From: Heterohyrax brucei
Lineage: Eukaryota; Chordata; Mammalia; Hyracoidea; Procaviidae
DNA: 64,000 nucleotides
NCBI GenBank assembly: GCA_028571685.1
Contig: CM053143.1
Location: 49,655,208 to 49,719,207, forward strand
Direction: 5' to 3'
This document shows, in pieces, positions 23,645 to 35,065 of the stretch. The first letter of the stretch is position 1. The number at the start of each line of letters is the position of its first letter. Made by a program: the position numbers and the translations under genes. The notes beneath the pieces were generated by a model, which made no database searches, was not told the origin of the DNA, and was given only the letters and a program-made list of their open reading frames with translations.

Positions 23645-24048
23645 TGCAGCTTCTGGAAAAATCACTTGTTTTTGCCCATCTTGTACCTCTCCTCAAATTT
23701 GACCTTGTACTTCCACTAGGTCTTGCATTTAAGAGCAAGTTCTCTAAAGGCATCCTTGTTGACTACAATTTTGTTCAAGGGGACAGTCACAGAATACCGT
23801 GTGGCAAGGTATACATACGTAGTTGTAAACTTTCACAGAAGACTTGATCTTTGCCTTTTTGTAATTTTCCTCTTACCCACAGCAGCTGTCAGTTTGTGGA
23901 GACAGCAGTAGATTCCAGTCACCAAAGCATGACTGTAGGGGCAGTGTGAGACGCCGTCATCAATGCTCTTCACAACAGTACTTTTGCATCCTGAGTAGCA
24001 TCCAGCCAAAACTAGTACCACATTCCTTGGTTTAATGAACTTTCCCAT
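23645..24048 (-). pseudogene. RPL27: Processed pseudogene of ribosomal protein L27
   Basis: Read on the minus strand from the ATG at 24046-24048, the first 71 residues ([43 protein letters not shown]) follow the large-subunit protein eL27. A one-base shift near residue 64 breaks the frame. In the restored reading there are in-frame stops TAG and TGA further on, and the usual carboxyl end is lost near 23645. There are no introns, an A-rich stretch follows downstream, and no promoter is visible, as expected for an L1-copied cDNA. The parent spans about 136 residues, so the copy covers nearly the whole coding region. The stops and several replaced residues make function very unlikely. Confidence 0.92.
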
Positions 24049-24387
24049 TTCTTTGGCAATCACTCGGGCAGACATCAGAAAGGAAGAAATGGCACCTCTA
24101 GTGACTTTTCACCCCGGGAGAATTAGTGTTTGGGGTTTTATATTTTAGTTTGATAATTGGTATTTATAATCACAACTTCTTCCTTAAGAATACTTATAGA
24201 AGTCCTTGTTGGGACCTTGTAGGCAAGATTAAATAGTGTCTCAAATTATTTGGCCTAATAGAGGACACTGTCCAACAAAACAAAATATAAACCACATATG
24301 TAATATTAAATTGTGTGGTACCTGTATTTAAACAAGTAAAAAGAATTAGATGAAAATAATGTCTATAATATATTTTATTTAACTCAA

Positions 24388-24817
24388 TGTTATGACTTGA
24401 ACTGTAGCCTCCCCCAAAATCATTTGTTAGAATCCTAACCCCTATAACATTATCTGTGGATGAGATCTTGTTTGGGCAAAGGGTTTTCTTTGTTATGTTA
24501 ATTAGGCCATATCCGTGTACAGTGTATCCTGAAGCTAATCACTAAACATAGAAATAAGCACACATGGTCACTATGATTCAGAACGGCCTCCACAGCAATG
24601 GCTTTGGCTTGTTGACTCGGGAAAGTAGTTGCCATGTGAAGATCCCGTAGAAGCCAAATAAGCAAGGATTTCCTGGACTACTGACAAGGAAATAATCAAC
24701 ACAGCCAAGCCTTTGATTTGGACTTTTAGCCTTGAAAACTATGAGAAAATAAATTTCTGCTCCTTCAACCACCCACTTGTGGTATTTCTGTTAGAACTCC
24801 ACTAGAAAACTAAGACA
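24388..24817 (+). mobile_element. MaLR-type solo LTR (plus)
   Basis: Begins 'tgttatgacttgaactgtag', continues 'tagaatcctaacccctataa', and ends with a polyadenylation signal 'aataaa' near 24749, 'cttgtggtatttctgttaga' and 'actaagaca'. TG...CA termini are present. I did not find a clear 5-bp target duplication, so the exact edges may be off by a few bases. Confidence 0.7.
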
Positions 24818-24864
24818 ATATATTCAAATAATCATGATTCTCTACACATAATCACTGTACGGTT

Positions 24865-25385
24865 TGTTAATTATCAGTGAACCATAGCCTCCAGCAGACT
24901 GAGTCAAACACAACTAGATGGTGCCCAGCTACCGTGACTGACTGCTCTCTCAGGGATCACAATTGAAGGGCCTAGACAGAACTGGAGAAAAATGTAGAAC
25001 AAAGTTCTAACTTGGAAAAATAAAATAAAAAATAAAAAATCCAGACTTACTGGCCTGCAAGAGACTGCAGAAACCCCCAAGCCGTTGCATGGCTCCCTGA
25101 TACCCTTCTAGCTTAGTAATGAAGTCTCTCCTGAGGTTCACCCTTCAACCTAAAATTAGACAAGCCCACGAAACAAAACTTGACTAAAGCAGCATATCAG
25201 CTTAGAAACAAGGACTGGAACACAGGAGAGGCCAGGAAAGCTGGTAATAGGGAACCCAAGGCTGAGAAGAGAGAGTGTTAACACGTCATGAGGTTGGTAA
25301 CCAATGTCACACACAAAAAAAACTGTGTGCTGGTGGTTTAATGAGAAGCTAGGTTGTTCTGTAAGCCTTCTTCTAAAGTATAATA
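24865..25385 (+). mobile_element. L1 3' UTR fragment (older afrotherian L1)
   Basis: Parallels the 3' UTR at about 59030-59560: 'acaactagatggtgcccagc', 'taccgtgactgactgctctc', 'acttactggcctgcaagaga', 'ttctagcttagtaatgaagt'. 5' truncated, no coding sequence. A 20-bp motif 'acaagaaaatttatcaatg' repeats twice just past the end at 25386-25425. Confidence 0.65.
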
Positions 25386-25425
25386 ACAAGAAAATTTATC
25401 AATGACAAGAAAATTTATCAAAGAC

Positions 25426-26149
25426 ATTCTTATGTCTTCAAAATCAGGTGTGTGTTTTACACTTACAGCACATCCCATTACTTAGTAGCTGTCTTAACAG
25501 TCACAGGTAGCCAGTGAATAGTACATTGGACAGTGAAGGGCTAGCAGATGAGAGGGCACAGGAATCAGCGAGAAGACGGAAGACTGTGAAGTGTGGTGAG
25601 ATCTCTACCCATAACCCCCACGACTTTCGGTGAAAGCTGCCAGGCTCACAAGTGATCGGTTTGAGGGTGTTTTGTTTTCGGAAATGAAGAGTCTGTGTTC
25701 TGCAAAAACACTGATGTGGCATTGGACAAATGTGCAACAGTATGTTTAAAGACAGGGAGGCTCATAACGGTGTGAAAAAGTAGCTGAAAAGGAATGGGAC
25801 TTGCTAGTAACAGAGAAAATCAAATAAATCTTTTGGGGTGAAAATGAGAAGAACTAGGGATTTGATTTTCTGTTTCACTACTGCTTCCTACTAGTAAAGA
25901 CAGCAGGAAACCATGGGGTATACTTAAGCCTGAGACTACGTAATCATATTTCTGCATATCATCTTCACATAGATGTTACACAAACACTTCAAAATAACAG
26001 CATCAGAAATTTAACCACATGCGGATTAGAAGACACCGAACAGTTTGGCCTATCTCTTCCGTTTTAGCTCTACATATTTTTTAAGGAATTCTTTCAATGC
26101 AGTATTCCATACCCATTTAAACTATTATTCAAGAGTCAAGTTAGTATAA
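25426..26149. other. No recognisable feature
   Basis: A minus-strand frame at 25501-25737 has no recognised domain. Otherwise unique-looking DNA. Confidence 0.4.
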
Positions 26150-26190
26150 CCCTGAAAAGAAAATCTGACAAGAACACTATTAAAAAAAAA

Positions 26191-26334
26191 AAGTTGTCAT
26201 CAAGTTAATTCTGGTTCAGGCAACCCCACCAGACAGAGTAGAATTACCCCTCAGGGTTTCCAAGGAGCTGCTGGAAGATTTTGTCTGTCTCTTAACACAA
26301 CTCTTAACCAGTGTACCACCAGAACTTCAAGGAC
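26191..26334 (-). mobile_element. AfroSINE (minus) in the old L1
   Basis: Preceded by an A-run, with 'tcatcaagttaattctggtt', 'cagggtttccaaggagctgc' and head 'accagtgtaccaccagaact'. L1 text 'acaagaacactattaaa' before it and 'aaggacactgcaag' after it looks like the duplicated target. Confidence 0.85.
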
Positions 26335-26639
26335 ACTGCAAGATGTGAAAATTACATGGCAATATCTCCCACAGATTTTAAGAGAATCCTAAATGAAATG
26401 TTAGCAAACCAAACCCTGCAATATATTGAAAAGATAATACATCCACACAAATGAGTGGAGCTTATTCCTGTAATACCAAGTTGGTTTATCATTTGAAAAT
26501 CCTACGTATTACCACATCAACAGAATAAGAGAGAAAAATAATGTAAATATTTCAACAGACATAGAAACAGCCATTGTTAAAAGTCAGCATTCACTCATGA
26601 CAAAAAGTTTGGACAAATCAGGACCAAAAGCAATTCTTG

Positions 26640-26818
26640 GTCTAATACCAAACCAAATCCATTCCTGTCAAGTTGATTCTGACTCATAGGAACCCTGTAG
26701 GACAGAGTAGAATCCCCCCCCCCCCATAGAGTTTCCAAGGAGTGCCTGGTGATTTGAACTGCTGACCTTTTGGTTAACAGAGGTAGCACTTTAATGACTA
26801 TGCCACCTGGGTTTCCTC
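26640..26818 (-). mobile_element. AfroSINE (minus) in the old L1
   Basis: Tail 'gtcaagttgattctgactca', 'gtaggacagagtagaatccc' with a C-run at 26715-26726, body 'atagagtttccaaggagtgc', head 'atgccacctgggtttcc'. Confidence 0.9.
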
Positions 26819-28205
26819 TCAGTCTAACAAGGGGCAGCAAATAAAACTCTACAACTAATACTAAATGATGAAACATTGAAGACTTTGCCATTGAGAACAG
26901 TAAAGCAAAAAACAAGAAAGATGCGCACCACCAATATCTCTATTCAGTGGTGTACTATCCAGTACAATGAGAGTAGGGAAAGCGGTAAAAAGAGTAAAAC
27001 TGTCCAAATTTGCAGATGATATTTTGTACATGTGAAAATTTTAAAATAATCTACATACCATTTGAACTAATGAGAGAACTGAAAATACCACTGGGAAGAA
27101 GACTAGAATATAAAAAATTATTGTGTTCTTTTTTATTTAATATGACTGAGTGAAAATGTACATTCCGGTATAAACTTACGTGTCCACCTCGATGCAGCTT
27201 CCACTGCTCTCTCTGTCCGGTGACTGCACACTATTCCTCTCTGCTCCATACGTGTCTCATCCTCCCAACAGTCTCCTTTCCCCTCCTCTCCACCCACTCT
27301 CCTTCCCCCAGCCAGAGGTCAGCAGGATGATGTCCTATAGTTGTATAGAACCATAAAGTGCACACAATATATGGTCACTCTGCATTGCCAAGTCCAATCC
27401 ATTCATGCCTGAAGAGTGGACCTTTCTTATGATTTACGGGCAAGAGCAGCATCAGGGCCAGGGACCATACTCCCAGAGGAACCCCGAAACCACTGGACCA
27501 TCAATTGAGGTCTTTTAGTGGAGATCTCAGGATGCACCCCTTTTTATTCTTGGGTTGCCAGTGAGACTCAACTTAGTGAGCTCCATCACAGCTATCACTC
27601 ACGGTGGCCGGGCACCATTCGGTTCTTCTGGTCCCAAGTCGATGTACACACCCACTCATGTGAGTCTCTCTGTTTTCTGGGTTGTCTTTCCCCGATGTCA
27701 TTTTAGTCCTTGGTGAGCACCCGTACCTGCTGAGTTGGGACCATTTGTTGCGCCAACAGATGGCAGCTTGGCAGCTTTTAAGACCCCAGATGCTACTCAC
27801 CAATGTGGGATGCAGAGAGCCCTCTTAGCAAAATGCTAGTTGTGCCAATTGGCCTCAATTGGGCCTAAGAGCATGGTCCCCTGCCTCCTGCCCCAGCTAC
27901 TCTATCCTTGCAATATTGGGTTAAGATGGAAGGAGTACTCAAGTTATGCTGAAGTCTACTTAATGTTGTTCTTGTTTCTAAGGTGTGCTATCACCAATTT
28001 GACCCAACCAGATTTCTAGCAACTATCTAACTTAAACCATCCCTGCCTTGCCCTCCCTCGCTTCCCTCCCTTGCAGCTGTCAAAGAGTCTTTTCTTCCAT
28101 ACACAAGTCTGTTTTTGAGATCTTATCGTAGAGGTCTCATACAATATTTGTCCTTTTGTCGCTGACTGCTTTCACTCAACATAATGTCTTCCAGTTGAAA
28201 CCAGG

Positions 28206-31200
28206 TTATAGATGTTTCCTAGGATCATCATTATTCTTTAAAATTGTGTAGTGCTCCATTGAGTATATATACCGTAGTTTACCTATCCATTCTTCTGTTG
28301 TTGGGCATCTGGGTTGATTCCATCTTTTTGCTATCGTGGACTGTGCTGTGGTAAACATTCTTGTGAATGTCTCCATTGGTGTGAAAGGCCTTGATTCTGT
28401 AGGATATATTCCAAGCAGCAGAATTACTGGGTAAAATGGTATATCAATATCCATTTTTTTTAGGAAAGCGCCAGATTGCTTTCCAAAGACGCTGGCCAAT
28501 TTTGCAACCCCACCAACAGTGTAGGAGGGTTCCACTTTCTCCACAGCCTCTCCAGCATTTGTTGTTTTGTGTTTTTTTGGATCATGGCCAACCTTGGTGG
28601 GGTGAGGTGGTATCTCATTGTCGTCTTGATTTGAATTTCTTTAATGACTAAAGATCGTGAACATGTCCGCATGTGTTTTTTGGCTGTCTGGATCTCCTTT
28701 TTAGTGAAATGCCTGTCAATCTCCTTTGCCCATCACTTAATTAGATGATTTGTCTTCTTCTTATTGATATTTTGTAATGTCTTTTAGATTATGGAGATCA
28801 GGCATTGGTCTGACATAGAGTTACCAAATATTTTTTCCCATTCTGTAGGTGTTCTTTTAATTCTACTAATAAAGTCTTTGGATGAGCAAAACTGTTTGAT
28901 TCTCAATAGTTCCCATTTATCTATTTTCTCTTCTGTTGATTATGGTTTGTTTTACAAATTTTGAAGTCTATCTACATTGTGTATTAAAACTTCCATTGTT
29001 GTTCCTACCTTTTCTTGGATGAGCTTTATCGTTTTAGGTTTGATATTTAGGTCTTTTATCCAGTTGGAGTTGGTTTTTGTATAAGGTATAAGATATGGAT
29101 CTTGTTTCAGCTTATTGCAGATAGATATCCAATTTTGCCAGCACCATTTGTTGAAGATACTGTTTTTACCCCAGTTTAATGTCTTAGGGCCTTTTTCGAA
29201 TATCAGCTGTTCATAGGCTGATGGTGTCGTCTCTGGGGTCTCAATTCTGTTCCATTGATGGATCTGTCTGTTCTTGTACTAGTACCAGGCTGTTCTGACC
29301 ACTGTGGCAGTGTAGTATGTTCTAAGGTCGGGTAATGAGAGGCCTCCCAGTGTGTTCTTCTTCTTTAGTAGTACCTTACTTATCCGGGGCTTCTTCCCTT
29401 CCCAAACAAAATTGGTGATATGTTTCTCCATCTCATTAAAAAATGACGCTGGAACTTGTATTGGGATTGCATTATATAAGTAGATTGCTTTGTGTAAAAT
29501 AGACATTTTCACAATGTTAAGTCTTCCTATCCATGAGCAGGGTAGGTTTTTCCATTTATCTAAGTCTCTCTTAGTTTCTTGTAGTAAGGGCTTGTAGTTC
29601 TCTTTGTAAACGTCTGTTACTTCTCTGGTTAGATTAATTCCTAGGTACTTTATCTCCTTAGGGGCTATAGTAAATGGTATTGATTTGATGATTTCTTCAA
29701 TAACAGTCTTGTTGTTCGTATAAAGGAATCCTACTGATTTACTTATGTTTATCTTGTATCCCGAGACTTTGCTGAATTCTTCTATCAGTTGGAGTAGTTT
29801 ACTTATAGATTCTTTGGGATTCTCTGCATATACAATCATATCATCTGCAAACACAGAGCTTTTAACTTCCTCTTTGCCAATGCAGATGCCCTTTATTTCT
29901 TGGTCTTGTCTAATTGCTCTGGCTAGAACTTCTAGCACAATGTTAAATAGGAGAGGTGAGAGTGGCAATCCTTGTCTAGTTCCTGTTCTCAAGGGAAAGT
30001 CTCAGTCTCTCTCTATTCAGGATGACGTGAGCAATTGGCTTTGTATAAATGGCCCTTATTGCATTGAGGAATTTGCTGTCTATGCCTATTTTGCTAAGTG
30101 TTTTTAGCATGAATGGGTGTTGGACTTTATCAAATGCCTTTTCTGCAGCAATGGGCAAAATCAGGTGATTCTTGTCTTTTGTGTTATTTATGTGGTTATT
30201 CACATTCATTGTTTTTCTGATGTTGAACCAGCCTTGCATCCCTGGTATGAATCCAACTAGGTCATGATGGATTATTTTATTGGTATGTTGTTATATTCTA
30301 TTGGCAAGAATTTTGTTGAAGAATTTTGCATCCAGATTCATGAGTGATATCGGTCTGTATTTCTCCTTCTTTGTTGGGTCTTTCCCTGGCTTTTGTATCA
30401 GGGTTATGCTGGCTTCATAGAATGAGTTTGGGAGTACTCCATCCCTTTCTGTACTGTGAAATAGTCTCGGTAGTATTGGAGATAACTCTTCTCTAAATGC
30501 TTGGTAGAATTCTGCAGTGAAGCCATCTGGGTCTGGGCTTTTCTTGGTTGGCAGTGTTTTGATGATATTTTCAATCTTTTCCTTTGTGATGGGTTTATTA
30601 AGTTGTTCTGCTTCACGTTGTGACAATTTGGGTAGGTCATATGAGTCAAGGAAAATGTCCATTTCCTCTAGGTTTTCAAATTTGTTAAAGTACAGTCTTT
30701 CATAGTATTCTGTTATGATATTTTTGATTTCTGTTGGATCTGTGGTGACAACTCCCTTCTCATTTCTAATTTGGGTTATTTCTTTCCTTTCCTGCTTTTC
30801 TTTAGTAAGTTTAGCCAGTGGTTTGTCAGTTTTGTTGATCTTTTCAATTTTTTCAGTTGTTTTTCTATTCTCTAATTCATTTAGCTCTGCTCTAATCTTT
30901 ATGATCTCATTTCTTCTGGTGCCTGAGGGGTTCCTCTGTTGGTCTCTCTCTCCTTGTTGAAGCTGTAGGGTTAGTTCCTTGATTTGGTTTATTTCTTTCT
31001 TCCAGATGTGTGCATTTATGGAGATAAACAGACCTCTGAGCACTGCTTTGGCTGTATCCCATAGTTTCTGGTAGGAAGTGTTTTCATTCTCATTGGAATC
31101 CATGAACTTCTTTATTTCCTCCTTGATTTCTTCTATAACCTATGTTTTTTTTTTTTGAGCAAAATGTTGTTCACTTTCCAAGAGTTCCACTGTCTATCTA

Positions 31201-31901
31201 CGTTTTTTCTGCTACTGATTTCAACTTTTATGGCTTTATGATCTGAGAAGATGCTTTGCAGTAATTCAATAGTATGGATTTTGTTGAGAACTGCATTATG
31301 TCCTAACACATAGTCAATTCTGGAGAATGTTCCATGTGCACTGGAGAAGAAGGTGTAGTTGTCTGCTAATGGGTGGGAAGTTCTGTATATATCAATGAGG
31401 TTTAGTTGGTTAATTGTGACAATGAGATCTTCTGTATCTTTACAGTATTGAGAGGGGAGTGCTGAAGTCTCCCACTATTATTGTGGAGTCATCTAACTCT
31501 TTTTTGAGTGTAGTCAGTGTTTCTTCGACATATTTAGGTGCCCTGATATTAGGTGCATAAATATTTAATATAGTTAAGTCTTGCTTGTGTACTGAATCTT
31601 TCAGCAATAAATAGTGTCCATCTTTGTCCACGATGGTGGATTTTACATTAAAATTGGTTGTGTCTGAAATTAGAATTGCCACACTTGCTCTTCTTTGTTC
31701 ATTGTTAGATTGATATATATTCTTCCATCCTTTAATTTTCAGTTTGTTCCTATCTTTAGGTCTCAAGTGAGTTTCTTGTAGACAACATATGGATGGGTCA
31801 TGTCTTTTGATCCAACATGTCACTCGACGTCTCTTTACTGGAGCATTCAGTCCATTCACATTCAATGTAATTATTGATAGGTATGTGTTCACTGCTGCCA
31901 T
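28206..31901 (-). pseudogene. L1 ORF2 (endonuclease, reverse transcriptase), inactivated
   Basis: ORF2 normally nicks target DNA and copies L1 RNA. The start at 31901 gives an endonuclease with N14, the CLQETHL motif and IYAPN, but residue 147 of the GDFN motif is Ser (AGC at 31461-31463). A short deletion and frameshift follow at about 31440, and another shift at the A-run near 31145-31156. The reverse transcriptase frame (30291-31103) ends in a TAA at 30291-30293. In the next part the motif A catalytic Asp is Ala (AAEKAFDK, codon at 30147-30149). FADD is intact at 29840-29851. A TAG at 29279-29281 replaces a Trp codon. The carboxyl part with its Cys-rich segment is split over several frames to 28206. 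Confidence 0.93.
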
Positions 31902-32331
31902 TGTGATATGTTTATTTTTATGTTGATGTTTTCTCTGTTCTTATTAGCCTGTTCTGGGGCATTCTTTTTTGCGAGTTCACTTTTCACCTTTTTCAGTGCT
32001 GATTTTGTAGTTGTTGAGACTCCTGTGTTACATTTCTTGGTATAGTATGTTACATCTTTATTGTGTTTTACAGCTGCCCCAAAGATCCCCCATAATAAAC
32101 TAAATATAAACCCAATTTTAATTACTACCAGCCTTGTCATCTTCCTCTCCATCTGGAAGGACTATAACGACTGAAGTACATCCCTCTTTTTAATATGATG
32201 GCACCATAGTTTTCATAATGATCACTGGATTGCTTCTTTCCGTATCAAAGCTGTGATTGACTTTGGAGCCTTCCCTAACTGAGTAGAGTTTTGAGTAGTG
32301 TGTGTCATTCTAAAATATAAAGTTAGTGGTT

Positions 32332-33281
32332 TCATTCTTCTAAGCCAGAGCCAAGAACTTCTTTCAGTATTTCTTATAGTTTGGGTTTGGTTTTTACAAA
32401 GTCTCTGAGTTTTTGTTTATCTTGGAATGTCTTAATTTCATTTTCGTATTTGAAAGATAGTTTTGCAGGATATATAATTCTTGGTTGGAAGTTCTTCTCC
32501 TTCAAGGCTTTGAATGTGTCATGCCACTGTCTCTGTGCCAGCATGGTTTCTGCTGAGAAATCTGAGAAAATCCTACAGGGTTTCCCTCTGAATGTTAGCT
32601 TTGTTTTGAGTCTTGCTGCCTTTAAGAGTTGCTGCTTATGTTTCATTTTGTTAAGCTTGATTATAATATGTCTTGGAGTCCTTCTTTTAAGATCTATATT
32701 GGATGGAGTACGATACACATCTGAGATGTCCATATTCTCTTCCTTCATCATTTTGGTAAGTTTTCTGTCAGCAGCTCAGCAGCAATACTCTCTGTGTTCT
32801 CAGATGTCTCATCTTGTTCAGGGACTCCAATTAATAGAAAGTTGTTCCTCTTAATAGAGTCCCCCATGCTTCTTAATGCTTCTTCATTCTTCTTGTTTCT
32901 TTTTTCTGATTTCTCCTCATAGATGCTGGTGTCAGTAGCTCTGTCTTCCAAGTCAGAAATTCTTTTTTCCATTTGTTCCAATCTGTTTTCTTGGCTTTGC
33001 ATGGAAGTTTCTATGTTTTTGATTTTGTTCTTGATCTGTTGGATTTCAGAGTACTGGTGTTCCATCAGATAAAATAGCTTGTTTAATTTCTCCTTTTGTT
33101 CTGCTGCATTTTGTACAAGGTCTAGAAGGGCTCTGTATATAATCATTTTATATTCACTTTCTGATGCTTTCATAAAGCTTTCTTCATCTGGAAAAGTCCT
33201 TGGTTGCTTTGTTTTTGAGCCTTCTGAAGCCATGAGTGATTTCTTGTATGCCACAAGTATCTGTTGCTTTTTAGGTCCCAT
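32332..33281 (-). pseudogene. L1 ORF1 (RNA-binding chaperone), inactivated
   Basis: Start MGPKKQQILVAYKKS at 33281. Roughly residues 50-135 form a heptad-rich coiled coil (for example KIKNIETSMQSQENRLEQME), the trimerisation region of ORF1p. RNNFLLIGVPE opens the RNA-recognition domain. A one-base loss near 32750 shifts the frame after TENLPK. The next frame (32374-32751) carries RHIIIKLNK, the FSAETMLAQRQW stretch and EKNFQPRIIYPAKLSF of the RNA-recognition and carboxyl domains. A TAA at 32374-32376 stands where the copy at 49741 has a Gln codon. Two lesions suffice to end the protein. Confidence 0.92.
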
Positions 33282-34278
33282 GCGAGTAAGTAGAGGCTGG
33301 AAGAGATACTGTGAGGATGGACTGCAGCTGTTTCTCTAGGCTGTCTTAAAATGTAAAGCAAAAGGTGTCTGACCACTTCCCACATCAGTCAGGTTTTCAG
33401 GTGTAGAGGTCCCTCTTCCCAACTGGCAAGGTAAGCACCTCTATATCCAACCCCAGATGATACAAACTAGTTCAGAATACAGCAATGCTACTGCCCTGTT
33501 GGCTTCTGCTGACAGGGCCCAGCCTTAGGCCACACTGTGTAAAGTACTGCTTTTCTGGTAGAAAAGCACTCTCCTGTGGGCAGGCTCTGGCTCTCAAGCT
33601 AAGAATTAGGTCAGCTTCAGCCACTGTATCCAAGATGGCACCCTCCACATGGGCAGCAGATAGAGGGGCTAAAGGTGCGAGAGGTAGTAATTCCTCTACT
33701 TCTGTTGCAGGGCCCCCACTGTAGCGGCACTCTGTAAATTACTGCTTTTCTGTCAGAGACATGCTGTCCTGTTTGCAGGTGCTGGCTCCCAGGCTAAGAA
33801 TTAGGTCCCGCTAAAATCTCCGTACCCAACATGGCATCCCGCACACTTACAGTGCAATTCCTTACAAACCCTGCTGTGGCAGAAATAAAAAGACAGCCCC
33901 AAAGTGGCTAGATTAACAGAGTCCTAAGCCTGGCTCTCAAAATATGGGAATTTTGCCTGCCTATCCCCCCAGCAGCATGTCTGAGTCTAGCCACTAGGCA
34001 AGACCCAGCTCCGCCCATCGGCCAAGACAGAGGAAAATAAAAGTCAAAATGGTGCATTTACCTTCAGTCTGTGAGAGCCAGGGCTAGCCAGAAGTGGGAG
34101 TCAGCGAAGGAGAGGAGGTTTTTCGCTCAATTGTATGAAGTCCAAATTAACAGCCCCGTGCTGTGTTCTGGGGCTGATTAGGTGATCAGAAGGCTCCGTT
34201 TGATTATCAGTTCAGGTCTTGGTTTCCAGAGGGACATAGGGAGATGTGTGCTTAGTCCACAATCTTGACTCCACCCCC
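33282..34278 (-). promoter_or_regulatory. L1 5' UTR / internal promoter region (minus)
   Basis: About 1 kb upstream of ORF1, noticeably more GC-rich than the surroundings, with two similar segments on the plus strand: 'gtaaagtactgcttttctgg' near 33539 and 'gtaaattactgcttttctgt' near 33732. These suggest an internal duplication of about 195 bp. The L1 start is at 34278. L1 5' UTRs carry a pol II promoter; activity of this copy is unknown. Confidence 0.7.
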
Positions 34279-35065
34279 AAATTATATGCTAGCATGAAAA
34301 ATTGGAAAATAAATTTTTCAAATACCAGCTCCAAACAATGGCATTAAAAAACATCACATTCCAAGGAGTAAATCCAACTGAAATTTTACAAGACTTATAC
34401 TTTGAGAACTGCGTAGCATTGCTGAGAGAAATCAAAGAAGATCTAAATAAATGGAATGGCATATCATGCTTGCAGATTAGAAGAATTAAACTTGCTAAGA
34501 CTTCATTTCTCTCCAAATTGATATATATATGTGGTAAAATTCCTCTTGTAATCCCCAGCCATTTTTTGCTTTATTTTGTTTGATGGACATTAACAGGATA
34601 ATTCTAAAATTTATTGGGAAATGAAAAGAGCCTTGAAGCCAAGACAATCTTGAATTAAATTGCAGGACTCACACCTCCAAATAACAAAACTAATGAAAAA
34701 TCTACAATAATCAAGACTATGTTAATAATCCAAGTATAGATAAATAGAACTCAAAGTTCATACCTCAACACAAAGACAACAAAAATCCTCACAAGTCCTA
34801 AGTGGTGCATATTTTTTGGCATGGGACATAAAAGTCTGAAGAAAATGTACAATGTCTTAATTTGAGTGATGAATATACAAGCATATGCATTCTTAAAAAA
34901 AATAACAAGCTGTACATTTAAGAATTATGCAACTATTTAGAATTTGTAGACAACTGTTAATCTCAGAATGAAATTAACCAGATAATAGTTATGCAACTTA
35001 CTATATAACTGTATGTGATATCCTATATAATGTATATCATATACATTATACCTCAAAAAAAACAT

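Larger units (their letters stand above)
27122..34278 (-). mobile_element. Nearly full-length younger afrotherian L1 (minus), defective
   Basis: A 7.16-kb element read right to left: 5' UTR (about 33282-34278), ORF1 (32332-33281), spacer, ORF2 (28206-31901), 3' UTR (27136-28205) and a short A-tail at the left edge. The 3' UTR matches the L1 tails at 14968 and 41733. The flanking 'aaattat' (27115-27121 and 34279-34285) is a 7-bp target duplication inside the old L1. Both ORFs carry frameshifts and stops, and two catalytic residues are changed, so it cannot move by itself. The 5' end has 'caagattg' where the copy at 49754 has the YY1-type 'caagatgg'. Confidence 0.95.
26150..35065 (+). mobile_element. 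Old L1 (plus), split by a younger L1 and two SINEs
   Basis: The left part, 26150-27121, is decayed ORF2 reverse transcriptase: 'aagagaatcctaaatgaaat', 'ggagcttattcctgtaatac', and an intact FADD codon block at 27009-27020. The right part, 34279-35065, continues with 'catcacattccaaggagtaa', 'agaagatctaaataaatgga', 'tctaaaatttattgggaaat' and an A-rich end near 35060. The two parts join in order across the younger L1 with the 7-bp duplication 'aaattat'. Short coding segments survive, but the element is dead. Confidence 0.85.

Noticed and set aside
23404-23847. 147-codon plus-strand frame
   Set aside because: It covers the SINE tail, an old repeat and the antisense of the RPL27 pseudogene.
31889-32152. 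87-codon minus-strand frame just upstream of ORF2
   Set aside because: Lies in the spacer between ORF1 and ORF2 and overlaps the ORF2 start; no sign of selection, though a third small L1 ORF cannot be fully excluded.
32381-32854. 157-codon plus-strand frame
   Set aside because: Antisense shadow of L1 ORF1.
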